Assembly: GCA_019239825.1 (NCBI GenBank) | Contig: JAFAZK010000078.1 | Coordinates: 1 to 40,735, forward strand | DNA: 40,735 bases | Direction: 5' to 3' | From: Verrucomicrobiota bacterium | GTDB lineage: Bacteria > Verrucomicrobiota > Verrucomicrobiia > Chthoniobacterales > JAFAMB01 | Shown: in pieces, positions 35,852-40,735 of the stretch | Position numbering within the stretch: position 1 is the first letter of the stretch | How the letters are laid out: the number at the start of each line of letters is the position of its first letter | Program-made: the position numbers and the translations under genes | The notes under the pieces: model-generated | Database searches by the model: none | The model's input: the letters and a program-made list of their open reading frames with translations, nothing else | Told to the model about the DNA's origin: nothing

Positions 35852-36616
35852 TCATTCTATCGTCACTAGTGTGCCGATCGGCGTCTGGTCGAATACGGTT
35901 TTAGCAATAGTCTCTTCCCCGATACGGATACAGCCATGACTGGCTGGCCGACCGGGGTTGACTCCCTGATGAATGCCATATTCGCTAAATGATAGACGGA
36001 GGAAATAGGGCATCGGTACTTTATAGATAGAGGATCTCTGCATCCGTACCTTGTCAGTGACCAGATAGTGGCCCGGAGGAGTGTCGTGGCCCTTACGCCC
36101 AGTCGAGATCTTCCCGGTCACCAAGGCGACGCCATCCTTGTAGAGCACGACCTTTTGTTGGCTGAGATCGATCGTAATGGAGAAATGGGCTGAGAGCGGA
36201 TCCGTCTCCATTAGCCGGCTGGCAAGCTCCGGGTGTTCCATTCGTGCGGCATACTGAGCTGCGACCCAGCCCCATTGCGATTTCTCGAAGAGTTTTGCTC
36301 CGTGTGCGATCAGGGTGGCGCAAACATCATCTTCGCCGAGGCTGGCAGCAAGAATCAGCGGCGTCGCCTTGGTCTCTTCCGCAAAATAGTGAGATAACCG
36401 ATGCGAACGAAGGTTCAGATCGGTAAGACGGGCCGGTGTTAGATCGACTATCCCATCCGGATTCGCATGCACTTCTAACGCGTTGGCGCATTCCTGAGCG
36501 TTATTTGCGAAAACGGCTTCCTCTAGCTGATGCTGACGAAACGCAGCCGCTGCCTTCGTCGCGTCGTCGCAACTGGAGCTAACCAACAAATAGAACAACA
36601 ATATACCCGATGTCAT
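35852..36616 (-). CDS. L,D-transpeptidase (YkuD) lipoprotein with an ankyrin-like N-terminal domain
   Basis: Probable periplasmic enzyme forming 3-3 crosslinks in peptidoglycan or attaching proteins to it. The 254 residues begin with a signal peptide (MTSGILLFYLLVSSSC), whose Cys may be a lipid site. The middle part reads as one or two ankyrin repeats: ATPLILAASLGEDDVCATLIAHGAKLF and WVAAQYAARMEHPELASRLME. The C-terminal YkuD domain (about 140-254) contains ITIDLSQQKVVLYKDG, TPPGHYLV and the catalytic IHQGVNPGRPASHGCIRIG with nucleophile Cys. ATG at 36616 starts the signal; the frame is open 15 codons upstream. No start-site Shine-Dalgarno was seen. Confidence 0.9.
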   Translation of the reverse strand: MTSGILLFYLLVSSSCDDATKAAAAFRQHQLEEAVFANNAQECANALEVHANPDGIVDLTPARLTDLNLRSHRLSHYFAEETKATPLILAASLGEDDVCATLIAHGAKLFEKSQWGWVAAQYAARMEHPELASRLMETDPLSAHFSITIDLSQQKVVLYKDGVALVTGKISTGRKGHDTPPGHYLVTDKVRMQRSSIYKVPMPYFLRLSFSEYGIHQGVNPGRPASHGCIRIGEETIAKTVFDQTPIGTLVTIE

Positions 36617-36804
36617 AGGTCGTCTGGCGACCCCACTCGTGAGCATCGCCCGTACCGGCACAAAATGAAAGTGCCATTTGAGCCATTAGTAGATAGCTAC
36701 CAATGGGTTGTACACGGTAGCAGTCGATAACGTCGATAGTTGATCCCCCAGAACCCCTCCGTAATAGCCTGATTTGGGGAGCGAACTCCAGAAGAAAAAC
36801 CAAA
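36617..36804. other. Promoter-side gap, left part
   Basis: Between the divergent L,D-transpeptidase and amidohydrolase genes (352 bp in all). This left half shows no gene and no repeat I can recognise; the right half is the GGAGTTCA inverted element. Confidence 0.4.
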
Positions 36805-36964
36805 GAAGGAGTTCAGGAGTCGCAGGAGTTCAAGGAGTTCAGGAGGAGGCAGCAGCGTAGCACGGCCGTCCCGGCGGGGAGCCGCTTTATCCGTTGTTAG
36901 CTATGTAATTCAGCAGCAAGCCCTCCTGAACTCCTTGAACTCCTGCAACTCCTGAACTCCTTTC
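36805..36964. repeat. Low-complexity inverted arms (GGAGTTCA words), best-matched pair in the window
   Basis: Left arm 36805-36846 repeats GGAGTTCA/GGAGTCGCA/GGAGTTCAA; right arm 36922-36964 is its reverse complement with only one internal mismatch and one extra T over about 42 bp. The roughly 75-bp loop includes GGGGAGCCGCTTT (about 36877-36889), an orphan box A core of the four-box element. The right arm ends 4 bp before the amidohydrolase ATG. Confidence 0.85.
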
Positions 36965-36968
36965 TCCG

Positions 36969-37859
36969 ATGCGGATCGTCGATTCTCACGTCCATTTTTA
37001 TTCTGAGGAAGTATCGGCCGACCCGGTAAAGTGGGGAAGAGAACATGGCGAACCTTGGTGGACTAATTGCGTTGCGCCGGTTGGCCGTAGATCGGTCCAG
37101 GGCTGGGCTAGTGCGGCGGTTATGCTGCGGGACATGGATCGCGCCGGCATTGAAAAATGCGTCCTGCTGGGCTGGTATTGGGAAAACCAAGAAACCTGCG
37201 ATCTGCAAAACGGGTGGTTTAATGATTTGATTAAGGAACATCCGGACCGCCTCCTGGCTTTTGCCACCGTTCAACCAAGAGCGAAACAAGCGGCATTGGA
37301 CTCCTTAGAGCGGGCGCTCGATGTTGGGTTTTGCGGTATTGGCGAGCTGTTCCCTCAGGCCCAGGAATTTGCTTTTGACGACCCATATTTTTTGCGGGTC
37401 TTGCAAATCGCATCCGAGCGCGGGACGCCCATAAATCTGCACGTCACCGACCCGCTGATTCCTGGCAGAGCGGCCAGCAGGGACACACCGCTGGAGGATT
37501 TCGTCCGGTTGGCCAAAGATTTCCCTAGCGTTAAGCTGGTTCTGGCACACTGGGGTGGGGGTCTTCCATTTTACGAACTGAACCCTCGTCTTCGTGAAAT
37601 TCTACGAAATGTAACCTACGACTGTGCCGCCTCCCCGCTCCTCTATGACAGGCGAGTTTTCCGGCAAGTAATCGATCTGGTCGGCGCTGATCGAGTTTTA
37701 TACGGCTCCGATTACCCTTTGCTCTTGTATCCGCGCGAACAACAGGCGCCCGAGTTCAAACGATTTCTCAACGATCTGGTCACTGCCGGTCTGACTGCCG
37801 AAGAGCAGGAGAAAGTACTCGGTAAAAATCTGCTGCGTTTGGTAGGGCGCGAAGATTAG
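36969..37859 (+). CDS. Amidohydrolase-2 family metal-dependent hydrolase
   Basis: A TIM-barrel hydrolase or decarboxylase related to 2-pyrone-4,6-dicarboxylate hydrolase and ACMSD. The 296 residues contain the metal motif DSHVHFYSEE (His7, His9), then INLHVTDPL, LVLAHWGGGLPF (metal and catalytic histidines) and VLYGSDYPLLLYPRE with the catalytic aspartate. ATG at 36969 gives MRIVDSHVHF, the family start, with no leader peptide. No Shine-Dalgarno is possible, because the preceding bases are the repeat arm CTGAACTCCTTTCTCC. The substrate cannot be inferred from neighbours. Confidence 0.88.
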   Translation: MRIVDSHVHFYSEEVSADPVKWGREHGEPWWTNCVAPVGRRSVQGWASAAVMLRDMDRAGIEKCVLLGWYWENQETCDLQNGWFNDLIKEHPDRLLAFATVQPRAKQAALDSLERALDVGFCGIGELFPQAQEFAFDDPYFLRVLQIASERGTPINLHVTDPLIPGRAASRDTPLEDFVRLAKDFPSVKLVLAHWGGGLPFYELNPRLREILRNVTYDCAASPLLYDRRVFRQVIDLVGADRVLYGSDYPLLLYPREQQAPEFKRFLNDLVTAGLTAEEQEKVLGKNLLRLVGRED

Positions 37860-37893
37860 TGCATCGAGTCGTAGGTGAGAGGTATCCGCTGTA

Positions 37894-38523
37894 CTAGTAA
37901 TGGCCTGGGTTTTGATATTGGCTTGGGCGTTGCTCTTCGTATGTCTTTTCTTCCAAAGCCTTCTCTATGTTAGGATTTGGTTTTTCGGAAGGGGGTTTTC
38001 CTGAAGGTCGGAACTTGTAGTCGTATACCTGCCAATGTCCCGCCATTTTTTCCACGGAGACGTATTCATCGCCGGGAGTTGTCCCCAGAAACGATGTACG
38101 AAAAAGGAAGTTTATTTTAGTGGGATCATTTGCCCTACCCGGTAAATTCTGGGTGTCTCGTGAGACCAAAGCTCTCAGCACCGGTATCCCGTAGGCACCG
38201 CGGTGTGCTGTCATTTGCTTAATCCAAGTATCGGTTGACGTACTCGCCTTAAGTGGCTTCGCAAAGTGCGAAAGGGCGTGATCGAAATCTGCATCATCGC
38301 AAAGGGTTAAAAACCCAGTTGCGGTCGAGTAAGCCGCCGCCTGCTGGGAAGGGACGTCACTTGCGCACCCCAGGATAAACACGAATGCAGCTAGAGGCGG
38401 TACCCACTGGGCCGCACGTCGCGTCCTCTTGTCCGCCATAGCTTGAAGGCGAGAGACAACTTGTCCGCCATAGCCTTGGCGACAGTGGAAGACGCAAGCT
38501 AAGCGGCGGAGGAAGCGCGTCAT
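37894..38523 (-). CDS. Small lipoprotein, DUF4019-like, with an in-frame repeat near the N-terminus
   Basis: The mature part (about residues 60-209) resembles DUF4019-type secreted proteins: DDADFDHALSHFAKPLKAS, TWIKQMTAHRGAYG, NFLFRTSFLGTTPGDEYVSVEKMAGHWQVYDYKF. A lipobox AFVFILGC is evident. Two starts compete. ATG at 38523 overlaps the phoU stop (ATGA, coupling), but then the first 30 residues (CRQGYGGQVVSRLQAMADK) are translated repeat. ATG at 38439 gives a normal 25-residue signal (MADKRTRRAAQW...GC). The likeliest history is in-frame repeat insertion between an original coupled start and the signal peptide. No known function. Confidence 0.7.
   Translation of the reverse strand: MTRFLRRLACVFHCRQGYGGQVVSRLQAMADKRTRRAAQWVPPLAAFVFILGCASDVPSQQAAAYSTATGFLTLCDDADFDHALSHFAKPLKASTSTDTWIKQMTAHRGAYGIPVLRALVSRDTQNLPGRANDPTKINFLFRTSFLGTTPGDEYVSVEKMAGHWQVYDYKFRPSGKPPSEKPNPNIEKALEEKTYEEQRPSQYQNPGHY
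38428..38478. repeat. Direct repeat CTTGTCCGCCATAGC(C)TTG inside a coding start
   Basis: Copies at 38428-38445 and 38460-38478, both followed by a related GGCGAGAGAC/GGCGACAGTGG tail. Read on the minus strand each contains an in-frame ATGGCGGACAAG, and the first supplies the candidate start of the lipoprotein. Structure suggests a short mobile or amplified repeat inserted in frame. Confidence 0.6.
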
Positions 38524-39233
38524 CGTGACGTTTCCTCGCGCTGAGCTAAAGTGTTATGCGGATGGCGGATATCACGTGCCTCAGCGATGTAGACGATTTC
38601 GTGAGCGATATGTTCGGCCAAGTAAGTGATTTCCTCGAGGCTCTGCGCAATGGCCATTAGGTTGACGTAAGTTCGTGATCCGAAAGGTTGTTCCTCGAGG
38701 CGTTCGGTAAAGCTTTCCACAAACTCGCGTCCCGTGGCCGCCAACGATTCTGTTCTCCCTAATACCCGGCCCGCGCCTACCGCGTCCACATCGCGAAACG
38801 CGACGATGGCCTCGCCGAAGAGACGAATCACGCTATCAAAGTGAGTCAAAAGAGACTCTTGCTCATCGACCGGAGAGGGGGCTTCGGCTAATTTCCTCGA
38901 GCGCCGAGCGATTGATACTGCCTGGTTAGAGGTCCGTTCCAAAATGTTGCTTAATTTAATGGTGGCCAGCACGGTGCGCAGATCGGTGATCATCGGCTGG
39001 TAGCGCATCAAAATGTCAGTGCCCAGGCGATCCACCTGCTTCTCTAAAAGATCAACTTCATCGTCGTCCGCGATCACGGCAGCAGAAAAATCCTCGTCAT
39101 GTTCCGCGAACCCGGCACGAGCATTGGCCAAATTCCGACCCACCAGGTTAGCCATCAGCGTTACATCTTCTTTCAATGTAGCCAGTGCCTGGTCGAAACC
39201 CGGCAGGTGATGTTTGACGCTACTTTCGGACAT
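38520..39233 (-). CDS. phoU: PhoU-domain protein
   Basis: Cytoplasmic regulator of phosphate uptake that normally links the Pst transporter to PhoR. The 237 residues form two three-helix PhoU repeats: LATLKEDVTLMANLVGRNLANA...DDDEVDLLEKQVDRLGTDILMRYQP in the first, and FGEAIVAFRDVDAVGAGRVLG...TYVNLMAIAQSLEEITYLAEHIAHEIVYIAEA in the second, with the acidic metal-cluster residues (E/D-x-x-x-D). ATG at 39233. Neither pstSCAB nor phoBR is adjacent; the only linked gene is the downstream lipoprotein, overlapped by four bases. Confidence 0.9.
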   Translation of the reverse strand: MSESSVKHHLPGFDQALATLKEDVTLMANLVGRNLANARAGFAEHDEDFSAAVIADDDEVDLLEKQVDRLGTDILMRYQPMITDLRTVLATIKLSNILERTSNQAVSIARRSRKLAEAPSPVDEQESLLTHFDSVIRLFGEAIVAFRDVDAVGAGRVLGRTESLAATGREFVESFTERLEEQPFGSRTYVNLMAIAQSLEEITYLAEHIAHEIVYIAEARDIRHPHNTLAQREETSR

Positions 39234-39324
39234 GCCGAAAGCGTAATAGTTTTGGTGGCATTTCGCAACGCTGGGGAAGGAGTAGCGTTCCGAATGGTTC
39301 AGTCAACTCCGACGGGCAGACGGT

Positions 39325-39507
39325 GCGTGAGAGGTGATTGGTGAGAAGTGAGAGGCGGTCGCCTTGGTGATACCATGTTTTGGGTGAAGCAAGAGGTCCT
39401 GAGAGCTGCAACAAACGGGACGTATGGGACTGATGTGGCAAACTGCCGCCGGGTGGCCTGCGCGAGCGTACCTCTCACCTCTCACCAATCACTTCTCACC
39501 TCTCACG
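39325..39507. repeat. Low-complexity inverted arms (GTGAGAGGT words), overlapping a stop codon
   Basis: Left arm 39325-39358 repeats GTGAGAGGTGATTGGTGAGAA; right arm 39471-39507 is the complement (CCTCTCACCTCTCACC, AATCACTTCTCACC) with one extra unit. The loop is about 110 bp with no gene. The HxlR stop codon (39489-39491) and its last residues lie within the right arm. Confidence 0.8.
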
Positions 39508-39926
39508 CCCGAGGCTGAGCCGAGCGCAGCCAACTCCGCATCGACCTTTTTTTGCCAGTGCCCGATGCTCTTTTTGTAGTATCGGGCATGGCTAGCGCCC
39601 CAACGTCCCATCTCTCTAAGGACCGGCTGAAGGCTTTTGCCGCGCTCGGTAAGCGAATACTCCACTTTTGGCGGAACAACTTTGTAAACTTTCCGGTGAA
39701 TTAACCCGTCCGCCTCCAGCTCGCGAAGTTGCTGGGTCAACATCTTCTTACTAGCGTCGCTGACCAGCTGTCGGAGTTGGCCGAACCGAAGCACCTTGTT
39801 CGCCTCGATGTGATAAAGGAGCAACGGTTTGTACTTCCCGCCCATCACCGCCAGCGTGATCACTACGGGGCAAAAAATCGCTCCGTTGCTAGAATCGCCC
39901 GCCGTCTCCGTTTTTTTGGTTTCCAC
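39489..39926 (-). CDS. HxlR-family winged-helix transcriptional regulator
   Basis: A DNA-binding, usually redox- or quinone-sensing regulator (YodB/HxlR type). The 145 residues show the family opening CPVVITLAVMGGKYKPLLLYHI with the N-terminal conserved Cys19 that senses thiol stress in YodB, then RFGQLRQLVSDASKKMLTQQLRELEADGLIHRKVY (helix-turn-helix) and PPKVEYSLTERGKSLQPVL (wing). The C-terminus ends VRGEK, encoded by the repeat arm. It is divergent from the flavodoxin-fold quinone reductase, 66 bp apart, so that gene is the likely target. Self-repression is inferred. Confidence 0.93.
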   Translation of the reverse strand: METKKTETAGDSSNGAIFCPVVITLAVMGGKYKPLLLYHIEANKVLRFGQLRQLVSDASKKMLTQQLRELEADGLIHRKVYKVVPPKVEYSLTERGKSLQPVLREMGRWGASHARYYKKSIGHWQKKVDAELAALGSASGVRGEK

Positions 39927-39954
39927 TTCGATGATAGGTTACAAAAAGGTGCCT

Positions 39955-39982
39955 AGTTGTCAAAATGTATCCAAGATGACAA
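39955..39982. promoter_or_regulatory. Candidate operator: inverted repeat GTTGTCA-N14-TGACAAC
   Basis: A perfect 7-bp inverted repeat with a 14-bp spacer lies in the middle of the 66-bp divergent region between the HxlR gene and the quinone reductase gene. The spacing of about two helical turns suits an HxlR dimer. TTGTCA occurs on both strands as a possible -35. Confidence 0.6.
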
Positions 39983-39992
39983 CCTGATACCC

Positions 39993-40661
39993 ATGAACAT
40001 TTTTCTTGTGTTGGCCCATCCGGAACCTCGTAGCTTCAACGGTGCTCTATTCCAGCACGCTCAAAAGTTCCTGGTCGGTGCCGGCCACGAGATCAAGACG
40101 TCCGAGCTGTACTCGATGGAATTCAACCCGGTTTCCGGCCGCCACAATTTTACTAGCGTCAAGGATCCGAATTATTTCAAACCGCAAGTAGAAGAGACGT
40201 TTGCGACCGAGATCAACGGGTTTGCGCCAGACGTAGAGCAAGAACTCCAAAAGCTGGAGTGGTGCGACATCATGATCTGGCAGTTTCCACTCTGGTGGTT
40301 CGGTTTACCTGCGATTCTCAAGGGTTGGGCCGACCGGGTACTCGCTATGGGGCGGACTTACGGCAATGGCCGCATGTACGATCGGGGTGTGTTTCAAGGG
40401 AAACGTGCTCTGTTGTCGTTAACCACCGGTGGCGGCAACGAGCACTACGAAAAAGGGGGATTTAACGGCGATATTCACGGTATTCTTCGCCCGGTGCAGC
40501 GAGGGATTTTTGAGTTTGTAGGCTTCTCCGTTCTAGCGCCGCATATTGTCTATGGTCCGGCCCATATGACCGATGAACAGAGAGAGGAAGCGCTGGCAAC
40601 CTATGGCCGGCGTCTTAAGTCTATTACCGACGAGTCGCCTTATGTGGTTGGAGCGTATTGA
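39993..40661 (+). CDS. NAD(P)H:quinone oxidoreductase, flavodoxin-like fold (KefF/MdaB/NQO type)
   Basis: Two-electron quinone or electrophile reductase, FMN or FAD bound, cytoplasmic. The 222 residues begin MNIFLVLAHPEPRSFNGAL (phosphate-binding loop) and contain DIMIWQFPLWWFGLPAILKGWADRVLAMG with the isoalloxazine-contacting residues, and LLSLTTGGGNEHYEKGG. ATG at 39993 gives the classic start; the frame is open 12 codons further but those lie in the operator region. Controlled, by position, by the divergent HxlR regulator. Confidence 0.92.
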   Translation: MNIFLVLAHPEPRSFNGALFQHAQKFLVGAGHEIKTSELYSMEFNPVSGRHNFTSVKDPNYFKPQVEETFATEINGFAPDVEQELQKLEWCDIMIWQFPLWWFGLPAILKGWADRVLAMGRTYGNGRMYDRGVFQGKRALLSLTTGGGNEHYEKGGFNGDIHGILRPVQRGIFEFVGFSVLAPHIVYGPAHMTDEQREEALATYGRRLKSITDESPYVVGAY

Positions 40662-40700
40662 GTGATCAGTGATCAGTGATCAGTGGGTCAGTAGTCAGTC
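40661..40700. repeat. Low-complexity word array (AGTGATCAGTGATCAG) at the window edge
   Basis: Near-tandem GTGATCA words start at the last base of the quinone reductase stop codon and continue as GTGGGTCAGTAGTCAGT. The word is related to that at 35694-35806. Its matching inverted arm, if any, lies beyond the window. Confidence 0.6.
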
Positions 40701-40735
40701 CAGAAGATGTCGGAAACGCCCGGCAGAAATCGATT

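Overview
The window looks like a chromosome segment from a soil-type Verrucomicrobiota (Spartobacteria/Chthoniobacterales-like). This is inferred from protein flavour (TrxB with a GTGCSG flavin motif, a DUF3142 protein paired with a TPR-rich protein, a stand-alone GGQ release-factor-like protein) and from intergenic DNA crowded with inverted repeats. It was not established by a search. Genes run on both strands in short operons. I see no phage, IS transposase, CRISPR array or rRNA operon.

Layout. 1-2672: an RND efflux permease cut by the window start. 3028-5440: a YhaM-type exoribonuclease, divergent from a Gfo/Idh/MocA oxidoreductase. 5443-10650: three minus-strand exported proteins (DUF3142 lipoprotein, TPR-like protein, unknown). 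11160-12632: tRNA-Val(GAC) with a displaced copy of its 3' end, a hexapeptide acetyltransferase and a DUF1232 protein. 13075-18342: recA-alaS and a quinone oxidoreductase. 18820-19718: two Hsp20 chaperones with a clear terminator. 19856-23618: an SGNH-like gene remnant, an intact SGNH-like/MBOAT O-acyltransferase pair, and clpP. 23767-25785: a GT4 glycosyltransferase and a GNAT acetyltransferase. 25889-28404: trxB, ribE and an ArfB/PrfH-like GGQ protein. 28856-32540: sucC, a VOC protein, sucD and citrate synthase. 32878-35674: a polytopic GT-C-like protein and a GT2 glycosyltransferase with a membrane tail. 35852-40661: an ankyrin-L,D-transpeptidase lipoprotein, an amidohydrolase, a small lipoprotein, PhoU, and an HxlR regulator divergent from a flavodoxin-fold quinone reductase.

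The most unusual signal lies between the genes. (1) A roughly 280-290 bp element occurs three times (12710-12999, 18451-18730, 27668-27995). It has four boxes sharing a GGGAGCCGC/GCGGCTCCC core, so two mutually exclusive foldings are possible. (2) At least six loci carry long inverted arms, each arm made of a short degenerate word repeated in tandem. The word differs at every locus (CAGTAATCAGT, GGAGTTCA, GTGAGAGGT, TTTGGCG, TTCTAAGTTATA, GCAGAG) while the architecture is constant. Several arms run into coding ends and supply terminal residues of proteins. (3) Other structured repeats are a 17011-17317 element built of nested palindromes and GCTCC-N3-GGAGC mini-hairpins on both sides of citrate synthase. 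Nearly every intergenic gap above about 150 bp holds one of these, and they occur in divergent, convergent and co-directional gaps, so they cannot all be terminators.

Functionally the genes are mostly housekeeping (RecA, AlaS, ClpP, TrxB, RibE, TCA enzymes) plus envelope and polysaccharide work (MBOAT/SGNH-like pair, four glycosyl- or acyltransferases, L,D-transpeptidase) and stress response (RND pump, Hsp20s, HxlR/quinone reductase).
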